From assembly GCA_036898135.1 (NCBI GenBank), contig CM072525.1:18241349-18305348 (forward strand): 64,000 nucleotides of DNA. The letters run 5' to 3'. This document shows, in pieces, positions 35,469 to 46,200 of this stretch. Every line of letters starts with the position of its first letter. The first letter of the stretch is position 1. The position numbers were made by a program, and so were the translations under genes. The notes beneath the pieces are model-generated. The model was not told the origin of the DNA, did not search any database, and was given only the letters and a program-made list of their open reading frames with translations. This DNA comes from Oncomelania hupensis. Taxonomy: Eukaryota > Mollusca > Gastropoda > Littorinimorpha > Pomatiopsidae.

Positions 35469-37174
35469 TTCCTCTTCAAGTTTTGATTTGAACGCTTCTG
35501 ACGTTTCTGCAACAAGAAGAAAAGAGTCTCTGCAGACATATGACCAAACACATCAAGCTCACTGGTAACTGCGCCATGTGACCAGTTCGCCAACAAAGTA
35601 CACAAATATTCACATTTCCTAGGCTCGTGCAATCGAGATATTGTATCTGGAATCGTATTGATGCTGCCAGGTATATGAATAGCTCTAACACTGAAGTTAT
35701 ACATCACACATAACCAGAACATGCGTCTAAGCAGGCAGTTAATCAAAGGGTGCTTACTCCTGCCCTTATTCAGAATGGCTTTGGTCACAGTGCTATCTGT
35801 GTGCACAATTACTGTACTATCGCGCCAGCAACTGGCCCATTTCTCTACACCCTGCACTGCTGCACACACTTCTTTGTAGTTAATGTGGAGCCCATTCATA
35901 ACAGGGGCATCTTTGCTAAACACTGAATACAACCAATCCCCGGCCCAGAAGGCGCCGGCAGCAGTATTACACGCATCTACGTGTAAATGATGGGTTTTAC
36001 CGCTGTTGTAGTACAGTATACCATTAAAGGTTTTAAGAAACGTAAGCCACCACTGCACATCTTTGTGAAACTCTAAGCTAAGTCTTATCTTGTGATGCTG
36101 CTGCCGCAAAGGCCGGATGGCATCCAGCACGCGTCGCATGAAAAACTTTCCTCCGCGAACGCACTGGCAAGCCCAATTTAATAGGCCGGCGAGACGCTGA
36201 AGCTGCCGCTTGCTTGCACGATATCTGCCGGAGAACTGGCTGAGTTCCCCCTCGATCTTGCGAAGCTTCTCCTGTCCTAACAGAAGAGTGCAGTCTCGAG
36301 TATCGATGTCAATACCCAAGAATGTTATGCGCTGCGTGGGCCCAACAACTTTGTTCCAGCTAATCTGAAACCCCAACCTCCTCACTAGCCTAATCAAACA
36401 ATGCAGAGCTTCGTTGCACTCATCATAGGTGCGAGCTGCGATCAAAAAATCGTCTATGTACACAACCGTGCCTTTAAAGCCACGCCTGCGTAGACATCTG
36501 CCTACAGCCTGGGAGAGGCGATGAAAATGGCTTGGTGCCAGAGTGGCCCCAAACGGAAGCCTAGAGTCAAATAAGTAAGTGGGCTCTTTTTCCCCTTCAA
36601 AATGCCACTTGATTCCTGTCACCTTATAGTCATCACTATGAATAGGTACAGAGCGATATGCTGCCTTCAGATCAAGTTTTGCACACCAATATCCTTGTTT
36701 TGCTATGTTACAAGCGTCTGACATTGTTTGAAAACGTTCGGAGTGCAACGTAGCATAGTCATTCATAGCTGCACCAAAAGGACGACTACCATCATGAATA
36801 AGGCGAATCTCGTCACTATTGTCTTTAGGTATAGCAGCAAGAGGGCTTACAATCTGCGGTTTTGTACCGGCTACAACGTAGTGACCTTGCTTTATTTGCA
36901 TACGTAGTTCTTTTTCTACTGCTGCTTTATGCAACAAAGCCGATTTGTGGTTATTAGACTCGACTGGGGCTATATCACTACCAGCGTCCGTAACACGAAA
37001 ACCTTCTCTAACACCTTTCAGCAAAAACTCACGATCATGATCACACGCTAACTCTGCTTCCCAAGCGTCTAAATGTTTTGATATGCTAGCAACATTGTCA
37101 TGGTTACCTAGCCAATCACAAGTAAAAGGATTCTGAGGAGGTATGGGGCAATCTAAAAAGTTGCTGGGACCCAC
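35405..37174 (-). CDS. Reverse transcriptase-RNase H of the DIRS-order element
   Basis: About 589 residues from the annotated GTG, but the frame is open right up to the gag TAG at 37205, so the true start may be by readthrough. RT motifs: AKLDLKAAYRSVPIH (Asp168), RLPFGATLAPSHF, YIDDF (239-243, catalytic Asp pair), and FLGIDIDT. RNase H motifs: LHVDACN (Asp400), INYKEVCA (Glu435), VIVHTDST (Asp460) and NTIPDTISRL (Asp510). All expected catalytic residues are present. The enzyme copies element RNA into DNA. Its 3' end overlaps the recombinase ORF, which is in another frame. Confidence 0.85.
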   Translation of the reverse strand: MGPSNFLDCPIPPQNPFTCDWLGNHDNVASISKHLDAWEAELACDHDREFLLKGVREGFRVTDAGSDIAPVESNNHKSALLHKAAVEKELRMQIKQGHYVVAGTKPQIVSPLAAIPKDNSDEIRLIHDGSRPFGAAMNDYATLHSERFQTMSDACNIAKQGYWCAKLDLKAAYRSVPIHSDDYKVTGIKWHFEGEKEPTYLFDSRLPFGATLAPSHFHRLSQAVGRCLRRRGFKGTVVYIDDFLIAARTYDECNEALHCLIRLVRRLGFQISWNKVVGPTQRITFLGIDIDTRDCTLLLGQEKLRKIEGELSQFSGRYRASKRQLQRLAGLLNWACQCVRGGKFFMRRVLDAIRPLRQQHHKIRLSLEFHKDVQWWLTFLKTFNGILYYNSGKTHHLHVDACNTAAGAFWAGDWLYSVFSKDAPVMNGLHINYKEVCAAVQGVEKWASCWRDSTVIVHTDSTVTKAILNKGRSKHPLINCLLRRMFWLCVMYNFSVRAIHIPGSINTIPDTISRLHEPRKCEYLCTLLANWSHGAVTSELDVFGHMSAETLFFLLQKRQKRSNQNLKRNWPISGDTPSQRILSKRTERT

Positions 37175-37204
37175 CTTGTCAACCGAAGCTGGCTGCGCGT
37201 TGTC

Positions 37205-38224
37205 CTAGGCGTGGTTGCTGCTGCTGGCCGCTGTCGCTGTGCTGGGAGGATGCGCCGGCGCCGCTGGGTGCGACGATGCTGGGTGGCCGGCCTGGAAACA
37301 AGTGCTGCAGCAGTGCTCGTACTTACACCGCGGTCCAAACGTGCAGTGACCTCTGTTCCACTGCACGCAGATCTGTTTGCCGCTGGGTCCCACCTCTCTC
37401 GAGGTAGGGGGGTTGCGCGAAGCGAAGGGTTTGGGGGCGGGGGCGGAGCTGGGCCGTTCACGAAGCGCGACCATGGCGAGGTGTTGGGAGTCGCATCCCC
37501 ACCTGAACGCGTAGGCTGCCTGGCTCTGCCTGTATTGGTGGTCGTAGGCCAACACAGAACCCCACGTGTAGCGCGTCGCCATTTCGCCGATCTTTGCAGT
37601 GTAGGCCAGGTAGTCATAAACCCCCTGACCAGCCAGACGCCCTGTCTCCAACAGCTTGGCCATCACTCTGCTGTTGGCGCTGATCCACTGCGCCGGCGAC
37701 ACATTGTCCAGCTTGGGTTTCGCCCTCGGCAGTCGCAGGAAGACGCCGTCGTTGAGTTTTATGTCGTCGTGGGTCGTGTCGTCCTGAAAAGAGATGAAGT
37801 CAACGATGCGTAGAGCAGTCTCACCTGACCTCGACGTGTTGAGAAACACCGTGGGGTCTAAGTCGACACGGCCCCCGGGGGTGGGTGCAGGGGTGCCCGT
37901 GGGTAGCAGGCCAGGAAACAAAATATTGTCCAGTGGACGCTGTGATGTTGCGCCCCCTCCGTGTTCGCCTGACGTCGGCTGTAGAGGCGTAGACTGGTCG
38001 CCTGGCAAGGGTACCTTTATCTCTGCCGTAGCCTGAAGCTCACGCACCAGTGCGACGGTGGCAATTTCGTGACCTTTTTTCAATTTCAAGGCTTCGATAT
38101 CCTCTTTTGTCGCATTTGCTAATGCCAAATAGCAGTCGAATCCCGCTTCACTGAGGACTTCAGCAACCCCAGGGGGCAAAGTTTTAGCAAAGTCCTTCCA
38201 CTTGAAGTTAGATTTTTCCGCCAT
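37205..38224 (-). CDS. Gag-like protein of the DIRS-order element
   Basis: The 339-residue ORF starts at a true ATG (38224) right after A1. The N-terminal region (MAEKSNFKWKDFAKTLPPGV) is followed by a Pro/Gly-rich middle. The C-terminus has a Cys/His cluster: C, seven residues, C, five, C, three, H, then CCSTC and GHP. This zinc-finger type (WNRGHCTFGPRCKYEH) is common in DIRS-order gag proteins and should bind RNA. It terminates at TAG (37207-37205). The pol frame continues in phase directly after that stop. Role: packaging of element RNA in cytoplasmic particles, by analogy. Confidence 0.75.
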   Translation of the reverse strand: MAEKSNFKWKDFAKTLPPGVAEVLSEAGFDCYLALANATKEDIEALKLKKGHEIATVALVRELQATAEIKVPLPGDQSTPLQPTSGEHGGGATSQRPLDNILFPGLLPTGTPAPTPGGRVDLDPTVFLNTSRSGETALRIVDFISFQDDTTHDDIKLNDGVFLRLPRAKPKLDNVSPAQWISANSRVMAKLLETGRLAGQGVYDYLAYTAKIGEMATRYTWGSVLAYDHQYRQSQAAYAFRWGCDSQHLAMVALRERPSSAPAPKPFASRNPPTSREVGPSGKQICVQWNRGHCTFGPRCKYEHCCSTCFQAGHPASSHPAAPAHPPSTATAASSSNHA

Positions 38225-38245
38225 TGCAGACCGGTCAACCGAGTA

Positions 38246-38458
38246 ATAAACGTTGAAAAACGCTGCGAAGCTGTTGCTGCTACGGCGAGTGGGAGTCGAC
38301 TGGCAATAATTTTTTCCAAGGCAATATCAATACGCGATGCTCGCTCACTGCACAAACAAATCATGCACACGCCACACGCATTACCCGAAGTTGAACCCGG
38401 GTTCAACAGAACACAGGCGCACAATAATTTTAAATACAATTTATACTAAATTCCACTT
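38246..38458 (-). repeat. Split direct repeat A1 (5' terminus)
   Basis: 213 bp identical by eye to A2. It ends about 20 bp before the gag-like ATG, so it should carry the promoter and leader. Confidence 0.85.
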
Positions 38459-39003
38459 TAAACAGGGGTAATTCCATGCTCTGATTTCTTAAATATCATT
38501 TCGGCATTAGCTGTGAAAGAAAGCTTGTGGTCAATCATGGTCCCAAGGTATTTATATTGTTCCACTCTCTCTACAGTTTGATTTCTGAGGTGAAGTGCAG
38601 CCACATCTGTCCGATTCTTTCTGAAATCCACCAACATCTCTTTCGTTTTGCCGATATTGAGCTCCAGATGGTTACCTTCGCACCAGGTGACGAAGTCAAC
38701 CACACTCCTCTCAAAGCTTATGGCCGAGTCGGAAGTGTCCACTACTGCGGCATCGTCTGAAAACTTGATGATCTGCGAATCATCTCTGGAGCTCCTACAA
38801 TCATTGGTATAAAGAGTAAAAATAAAAGGTGAGATAACTGTCCCCTGGGGTGTTCCGGTGTTGATAGACTTGGTTGATGAGAAACGGACAGAAGAAGAAG
38901 AAGAGTAGGACCTTACACAAACAACTTGCGTACGGTTGCTAAGAAAGTCAGAGATCCAGAGGGTCAGGTACGGATTGATATTCATATTTTGGAGTTTGCT
39001 TCA

Positions 39004-40394
39004 TGACTGCAGCTGGAGCACTTCTCTCTCCTCCTTACTTATTAAATAATGCTGGTCGAGATTGGGTTTACTTGTGAAACCAGTTAAGAAGGTTTAATAA
39101 GATACACCTGTTCAGACTAGTATACCAGGTCAATGTTACTTGGGGTTAGGGAGTTTTAATAATATGTTGTTCTGTTTTGTGATCAGTTCTGATGGTGTGA
39201 GTGTAGTACGTTTTATAAATCTGAGGAACCTCAGTGTTCATAATATAGCAGCAACAAGAAAAGAGGAATAGGTTGTGATTGTGAGAGTTTATTGATTATT
39301 TATTTTATTTAATGGCTTTTACATAGCGGTTTTTTCTAGCTCAAGAGCTGCTCAAGGCACTGGCTGATACAGGATCTAACTCAAGCGGCACGAGGCGACC
39401 ACTTGCAGCCTTTTAGCGCATAGTCTGACGCCCAGATTACTGAGCACAATCCAGAGCGACCGGGAATGGGGAAAAGGGACCTAGTGTATTTGTGTAGCTG
39501 GCTTTCACCCGTCTAGAACATGAGTGTCAGGATCTTTAAAGTCCGTGCGATGGAATGCGTGCGTACACAGACTAGACCTCGGTTTATACTCTCATCCGAA
39601 GGAGTTTATATGGAGTTGAATCAGTGTATACCTTCGGTCTATTCCCATCTATCCAACCAATCCGTACAGGTCATTTTAGCAGCAGCAACCAAATAGGTAG
39701 CTGCAGGGAATTGCGTCACTCCACATTGTGTACTCTTCGTCTTTGGTGTTTCTTACCCTCGACAATAGACTACGTCATCTCAGCAGCAGCTAGAAGTTGA
39801 AGGTAGAGTAGAACTAAAGTTGAATAATTTTAAACCTTTTTGTTTTTAAACCTTTTTCTACCAAACCATCAGCATACAGAATAGTAGATCAGCGTCAACA
39901 GAATGTAGGGTAAGAATAAAATGGCATCATTCTATACTTTTTTGTATTTCATCGAGCTACACCATTCTTATATTAGCAGCACCCCAAGACAAACGAAACG
40001 GGTGATGGATGAAGGTTTGTTGAAAGTAAGCCTGGACAACCAAAGCAGTGTAGAGAAGTAGGCCAACACATTATTGCCAACATTCTCGCGCTCCATTTCC
40101 CTCACAACACAAAAAACACTTAATCGGGCGTGTTCCTTAACACAGAAACATTTATGTTTAACATTGCTTCTCTCAATAGCTAGTTTGTCCTGTTTTGCTT
40201 GCTTAAAGACCTCGGGTCTTGGCGGATTGTACTATGTTAAAACTAAAAGTATACGAGACTGGAATTTTGTGCTTGTTTGGCTGTTGTTTTTGGCTGTTTG
40301 TAGTGTTCTAGCAAGTGTAGTATGTCAGATGAGGGAGAGGGAGGAACGAGGCGGGTGATATGGCAAATTACGTTGAAGTATACATCATGGTTGA
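39004..40394. other. Intergenic with dispersed-repeat fragment, no gene recognised
   Basis: About 39295-39400 carries TTTTACATAGCGG and AGAGCTGCTCAAGGCACTGG, which recurs at 51535-51590 in the DLGAP intron. This is an interspersed family of uncertain class. The frame 40074-40358 has no recognisable motif. Confidence 0.45.
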
Positions 40395-41476
40395 ACTTGC
40401 ATTCTTTTCTTATTGTGACTTTGTTCTTTTCTTTTTACTGTGACCTTGTTCTTTTCTTCTTACTGTGACCTTGTACTTTTCTTTTTACTGTGAACTTGTT
40501 CTTTTCTTCTTACTGTGACCTTGTACTTTTCTTCTTACTGTGACCTTGTTCTTTTCTTTTTACCGTGACCTTGTTCTTTTCTTTTTACTGTGATCTTACA
40601 TTTCTTTTCTTTTTACTGTGACCTTGTACTTTTCTTCTTACTGTGACCTTGTACTTTTCTTCTTACTGTGACCTTGTACTTTTCTTCTTACTGTGACCTT
40701 GTTCTTTTCTTTTTACTGTGACCTTGTTCTTTTCTTTTTACTGTGACCTTGTACTTTTCTTCTTACTGTGACCTTGTACTTTTCTTCTTACTGTGACCTT
40801 GTACTTTTCTTCTTACTGTGACCTTGTTCTTTTCTTCTTACTGTGACCTTGTTCTTTTCTTCTTACTGTGACCTTGTTCTTTTCTTTTTACTGTGACCTT
40901 GTTCTTTTCTTTTTACTGTGACCTTGTTCTTTTCTTTTTACTGTGAACTTGTTCTTTTCTTTTTACTGTGAACTTGTTCTTTTCTTCTTACTGTGACCTT
41001 GTTCTTTTCTTTTTACTGTGACCTTGTTAATAATAATAATAATAATAACGGATTTTTATATAGCGGATACTCCAGCCTATGACCAGACTCACCACGCTTT
41101 ACATAGTCATTACATATAAATACATGCACACGATAAAACATCGCTTTTGCTACAATACGCCAAAAGACGGAACAGTAAAGGTACAAACTATTTACAACTA
41201 TGTACACAAATGACAAAAAAGACATAAATAGAATAGCAAAAACCTATTCACAGCTATTTATATGCCCGGTTAGGCCCAGGAGGAAAAACAAAAGAGGAGA
41301 GAATGGCAGCGGGATACAAATCAGTCTGTTCTTTTCTTCTTACTGTGACCTTGTTCTTTTCTTCTTACTGTGACCATGTTCTTTTCTTCTTACTGTGACT
41401 TTGTTCTTTTCACTGTGACCTTGTTCTTTTCTTCTTACTGTGACCTTGTTCTTTTCTTCTTACTGTGACCTTGTTG
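40395..41476 (+). repeat. 25-bp minisatellite, interrupted
   Basis: About 30 copies of ACTGTGACCTTGTTCTTTTC followed by TTCTT or TTTTT, on both sides of a 298-bp insert at 41029-41326. Variants alternate TTGTTC and TTGTAC. Confidence 0.9.
41029..41326 (-). mobile_element. Retroposon 3' end inserted in the minisatellite
   Basis: Read on the minus strand it ends GTAAAGCGTGGTGAGTCT, then CCGCTATATAAAAATCCG and a (TTA)n tail. This is a common 3' terminus of CR1/L2-related retroposons or their SINEs. TGTT at 41025-41028 and 41327-41330 may be a short duplication, although the minisatellite makes this ambiguous. Confidence 0.6.
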
Positions 41477-42629
41477 TAAACCCAATTTTCCTTTGATTTG
41501 AGGCTCAAGGAAGAGGAGTGGTGGTGATGCAGAGAAGGATCATGATGATGATGAAAGGTTGCATAATCCACCCTCCATCTTTTCCCCTCTAAACAGGTTT
41601 ATGACTTTAATTTTTGCTTTGCCCTGGAACAGCCTAGTAGTCTAAAGTTTCAACTTGGTGTTACGTGTTTGTCACACCCATTTCTGCGACATCGTTTACA
41701 TTAGCAATGGAAATTAATGTAAATCCCTTTGGCAGCATGCCTTGTGCAGCATTACCTCACCTCATGTTACAGGGTTAAATGCACGTTGTGGATGCATGCT
41801 GTGAAAACGATGAAAAGAAACGAAAATTTAAACTGTGAGAAAGAGGGAGGGAGAGAGGTAGGGAAGGTGGATTTGGGTGAGGGAGAGAGATAGGAGATGT
41901 TATTATTTGTGAGTGGAGATCAGAAGAAAGGGATGGTGTGCAAGGCGTGAGTCAGCTCAGCTGCACTACAGATCAGCAGTCTGTGTGTGCATGTCTCATC
42001 GTTTTTTGCTTTCACTAGCACTCATCTTTGTTCTTCACTTGTCATGCAGAAGTGAACTTTGCCAGCCTGGGATGTCTCTGCGTTTACTCCAACAGTTTTC
42101 ACTTGCACAGTTGGGGTATATCCGTCCTGCTTGTACAATAGCAAGATTTAGTGTTACAGGGAGACTATAAGTTGTGCTTAGCAAGTAAGTAGTCTTGCCT
42201 TAGGCTTAGGAATGGGGACTGCAGTATAGTAACAGCAAATAAGACAACAATACTTATTAGAGGTAGTTTTGACCCAGGCAGTCAGACAGTCCTGCCCTGC
42301 CCTGCCCTGTCAAGTCCTTTAATGTCAAGTCCATGTGTTTCTTTTTTTTATGAGCATGTCTGTTGTGTTGCCATCAGTGTCACTATCTCGCTGTGTTCAG
42401 ATCTTGTATTGTGGTTGTCGCTGTTGATTGACTTTCTGTCAGGGACCTTTTTAGGCAAAATGTGTCTTGATGCAGCTAATCGCTTACGTTACTGTTATAC
42501 CTATGGAACAGTGTATATTATTAGGTACAGTGTATATTATCTCTCTTTAATTCTACATGCAATACACTCGGTTTGTTCTTACTATCTTTGTGTTTAGCGT
42601 AATGACCATGTTGTATTGTTGTGTTACAG
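41477..42629. other. Presumed DLGAP intron or upstream sequence
   Basis: No coding exon is recognised. The frame 41913-42170 is open but shows no DLGAP features. A polypyrimidine-like stretch leads to the acceptor at 42629. Confidence 0.4.
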
Positions 42630-43231
42630 CCAGCCAGCCTTCTCTGTTGAGCGGGACCAGCCAATCGGCAGCTTCCAACCTGTCCAAGAAAGCTGTGCTG
42701 AACCAGCCGCTGGGGTCCACCGACAGCTCCATCACAGATGCCCCTCGCCCTTCAGATGTTCGCCGCACAAGAGACGCCCTGATCCTGGGCCAGCCAACGG
42801 TAAACGCAGGTGTCAGAGGGGACGAAGAAAATGCCCTGCCTCTGTCGCCGACCCCTCTCTCGCCTTCCTTGGCTGTGGACCCCAGCCGCAAGCCGTCATA
42901 CCTGAAGCTGAGCTGCGCAGTGAGCGGTTACGGCAAGTACAGCCGCTACTCCTCCTACAAGAACATACCCACCCGCTCACCTTTCTCCAGCACCTCCTCC
43001 CTGCGCTCCGACCTCAGCTCCCCGGACCCCGCCATGCCAGCCTCTCTCCACAGCCCGGACAACTCTGCCCATCCCGAACGCCTGGTCCGATCAGCTGGCT
43101 GCAGTCCATCTGGAGCTACTGTCATGGCGACCGCTGCAGCCCTTAGCAACGGTCACGGGTTAGCTCTGAATGGTCACTTGACTTCAGCTCCACAAGCTCA
43201 TGGAATGTACCCCACTGGCGACCCCATCAAG
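42630..43231 (+). CDS. DLGAP: DLGAP exon (first in window)
   Basis: The acceptor is TTGTGTTACAG and the donor GTTAGT. It begins in phase 1 and ends in phase 0. It encodes 200 residues of Ser/Pro-rich linker, including RKPSYLKLSCAVSGYGKYSR, a block typical of DLGAP proteins. A Met at 42557 lies in the intron and is not a start. Confidence 0.85.
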
Positions 43232-46200
43232 GTTAGTTAGTACCTTACTGCAGCTTTTTTGTTGTCGAATGAAATGTAACAACACTGAGAGCACACAGCT
43301 ACATTACAAAGTGTGAGAAATCTTAACAGTGATTTGGGCTGTTGCTAAACACAAACTGAAAAAGGAAACAGATAAAATGCATTAAAAAAGAAATAATAAT
43401 TAAATATTAATTTAAAAGAAAACAAAGTGAACTATTATTTGTAAAGTGACAGCTGTTTTGCTTGATAACGTTGTGTAATACCTCAGTGTGCATGACATTG
43501 AACTGTACTGAGTTAGCGTGCCTTTCAGGATGGAGACTACTTTCTGGGCATCATGTCGTCAGAGGAGGAGCGGCTCAGCCAGCAAGCCAAGAGGGCCGAG
43601 GGTCTGATGAGATCTCAGGACCTGCCAGAAGAAGGTAGGCTTGTTCTTCCTAAGCATGGGCCATTGTGCACTCCCTGCTGACTGCTCTTGTGTAGTGTAT
43701 TCTGCCCTGTTACCCTCCAACAGGAGCCTGAAATGTAGCAGTTATAGTGATTATATTTTATATTTTGTGCTAGCGTGACAGGATGTGCATGCATCTCATT
43801 GGTCCATAAGCAGAAACCCAGTTTAGATGGTGGATTTTACAGATGGAATAGCTGCAGAACGGGTCCAGTTTAGCTTCCATTATGACCAACTGGGGGCTGC
43901 TACACTAACCTTAACCCTGACTCTTCCTAACTCTATACCTATTCCTATCCCCTTTCTACAGAAGAGCAGTTGGTGCTGGTCAACATTACGAGGCTGCGAA
44001 AGAGCCATCTTCAACCAGACCAACATTGGAACTGTCTCAAGAGCAACTTTAAAAACTCTCTGAACTTCATCCTTTTATTACTCATAAACAAATCAACAAC
44101 ATATTGAACTAGACTCCTAGCCCAGGGGGCAGTATAATCAGACCCAAAAGGATAGGGCGGAGTGTATGTGTGGGCATTTCCAAGCACTGAGAGGCCATCT
44201 TGAATCGAACTGACGACCTAATCCATTTATCCCTTTTATTTTTAGCTAAACTAAAACTGTACCTTCACTACTGCCATTGTAGCTAAACTGTAACTTCCCC
44301 AAAGCTATTGTAGTTAAACTACACCTTTCCTATTGCCATTGTAGTTAAACTGTACATTCATCACTGTCATTGCAGCAAAACTGTACCTTTCCTATTGCCA
44401 TTGTAGTTAAACTGTACATTCATCACTGTCATTGTAACAAAACTGTACCTTTCCTACCGCCATTGTAGTTAAACTGTACATTCATCACTGTCATTGTAGC
44501 AAAACTGTACCTTTCCTATTGCCATTGTAGTTAAACTGTACATTCATCACTGTCATTGCAACAAAACTGTACCTTTCCTACCGCCATTGTAGTTAAACTG
44601 TACATTCATCACTGTCATTGTAGCAAAACTGTACCTTTCCTACCGCCATTGTAGTTAAACTGTACAATCATCACTGTCATTGCAGCAAAACTGTACCTTT
44701 CCTACTGCCATTGTAGTTAAACTGTACATTCATCACTGTCATTCACATTGTAGCAAAACTGTACCTTTCCTACTGCCATTGTAGTTAAACTGTACATTCA
44801 TCACTGTCATTGTAGCAAAACTGTACCTTTCCTACTGCCATTGTACATGTAGTTAAACTGTACATTCATCACTGTCATTGTAGCAAAACTGTACCTTTCC
44901 TACCGCCATTGTAGTTAAACTGTACATTCATCACTGTCATTGCAGCAAAACTGTACCTTTCCTACCGCCATTGTAGTTAAACTGTACATTCATCACTGTC
45001 ATTGTAGCAAAACTGTACCTTTCCTATTGCCATTGTAGTTAAACTGTACATTCATCACTGTCATTGTAGCAAAACTGTACCTTTCCTATTGCCATTGTAG
45101 TTAAACTGTACATTCATCACTGTCATTGCAGCAAAACTGTACCTTTCCTACTGCCATTGTACATGTAGTTAAACTGTACATTCATCACTGTCATTGTAGC
45201 AAAACTGTACCTTTCCTACTGCCATTGTACATGTAGTTAAACTGTACATTCATCACTGTCATTGTAGCAAAACTGTACCTTTCCTACTGCCATTGTAGTT
45301 AAACTGTACATTCATCACTGTCATTGCAGCAAAACTGTACCTTTCCTACTGCCATTGTACATGTAGTTAAACTGTACATTCATCACTGTCATTGTAGCAA
45401 AACTGTACCTTTCCTACTGCCATTGTAGTTAAACTGTACATTCATCACTGTCATTGCAGCAAAACTGTACCTTTCCTACTGCCATTGTAGTTAAACTGTA
45501 CATTCATCACTGTCGACGTGTCATTGTAGCAAAACTGTACCTTTCCTACCGCCATTGTAGTTAAACTGTACATTCATCACTGTCATTGCAACAAAACTGT
45601 ACCTTTCCTACTGCCATTGTACATGTAGTTAAACTGTACATTCATCGCTGTCTTTGTAGCTAAACTGTTTCATTACCACTGTCTGATCTTTAAAGGATTC
45701 TCATGGTGGGATTTCAGTGAACGGCAGAATACGAGCAGCCATCGGCAAGTCCAATCTGTTGATCGGCCAGAAGTTCCAGCAGTTTAGGGAGCTCTGCACA
45801 CAGCACATGGTACACTTCCATTGGTTTGGAATTTACATTTTGTACTCTGGTCATATGCATCAATCTGAGCACTAATATTGGACATGTGGATATTTATTAC
45901 TACCAATATGATTTTATTTATTCTCATAATAATACACAAGGGCATTTTTTTGGGTCAATTTACATCGGATATGAAAAACAATCTTAAAATGCAATGATCC
46001 TTAAAATTGTCACTGTATCACACCAAATTTCTCACAGACATTGTCCCACTGCCACCAAACGCACTCAGAGCCTTCTTTACTCTACACACACTCCTCTGTC
46101 TCCATCTACAGGAGACACAAACCTGGATTCCACAAGATTCAGAGGAATCTGTGTGTCTGTACTTACTCAGTTACTGGGCTTTGTTTATAGTGTATGCATT

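Larger units (their letters stand above)
33660..38458 (-). mobile_element. DIRS-order (PAT/Ngaro-like) retrotransposon, apparently complete
   Basis: In minus-strand order it reads: repeat A1 (38458-38246), gag-like ORF, RT/RNase H ORF, tyrosine recombinase ORF, repeat B1 (34499-34257), repeat A2 (34256-34044), 141 bp unique, repeat B2 (33902-33660). This A1-ORFs-B1-A2-B2 split direct repeat layout is characteristic of PAT and Ngaro groups, which integrate by tyrosine recombinase instead of an integrase and leave no target duplication. None is seen here. Both repeat pairs look identical by eye, and all three ORFs are long. This suggests recent insertion and possibly an active copy. Confidence 0.85.
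32585..38483. mobile_element. TIR transposon CAGAGCATGG, split by the DIRS-like element
   Basis: The left end CAGAGCATGGAATTCTCCGC (32585) has an inverted partner at 38470-38483 (first 14 bases identical). ATTTCT at 32579-32584 and 38484-38489 is the target duplication, placed where the CR1-like frame is cut. Without the DIRS insert the element is about 1.1 kb. It has GC-rich subterminal palindromes (about 33608-33645, GGGGGAGCATGCCCCCGG) like those near the hAT-like element at 48.8-50.7 kb. A hAT affinity is possible, but the 6-bp duplication does not match the usual 8. Confidence 0.65.
31931..39003 (-). mobile_element. CR1-like non-LTR element, split by nested insertions
   Basis: On the minus strand, 39003-38490 encodes RT from LQNMNINPYLTLWISDFLSN through INTGTPQGTVISPFIFTLYT, then FSDDAAVVDTSD (a variant of FADD) and YKYLGTMIDHKLSF, to EMIFKK. 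The reading frame resumes exactly at 32578 with CRQRMYMLYQLRSLLVSQ and continues to the C-terminus PSGKRLMSLKTRTVRYRSSF (stop near 32175). A 3' UTR follows, ending in a (TTGAA)n tail at about 31931-31950. The element is 5' truncated at about 39000. Apart from the insertion its frame is open, so the host copy was fairly young when interrupted. Confidence 0.8.

Noticed and set aside
40395..41476. CRISPR-like array
   Set aside because: Plain 25-bp tandem repeat without spacers.
42557..42629. Met at 42557 as start of the DLGAP exon
   Set aside because: A strong acceptor (GTGTTACAG) lies between it and the conserved coding part, and the phase fits a spliced entry.
42616..43146. Second ORF overlapping the DLGAP exon
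   Set aside because: Alternate-frame shadow of a GC-rich Ser/Pro exon. Only the other frame has DLGAP blocks and phase-compatible splicing.
44245..45675. CRISPR-like array
   Set aside because: The genome is eukaryotic, and units are continuous tandem repeats without unique spacers.
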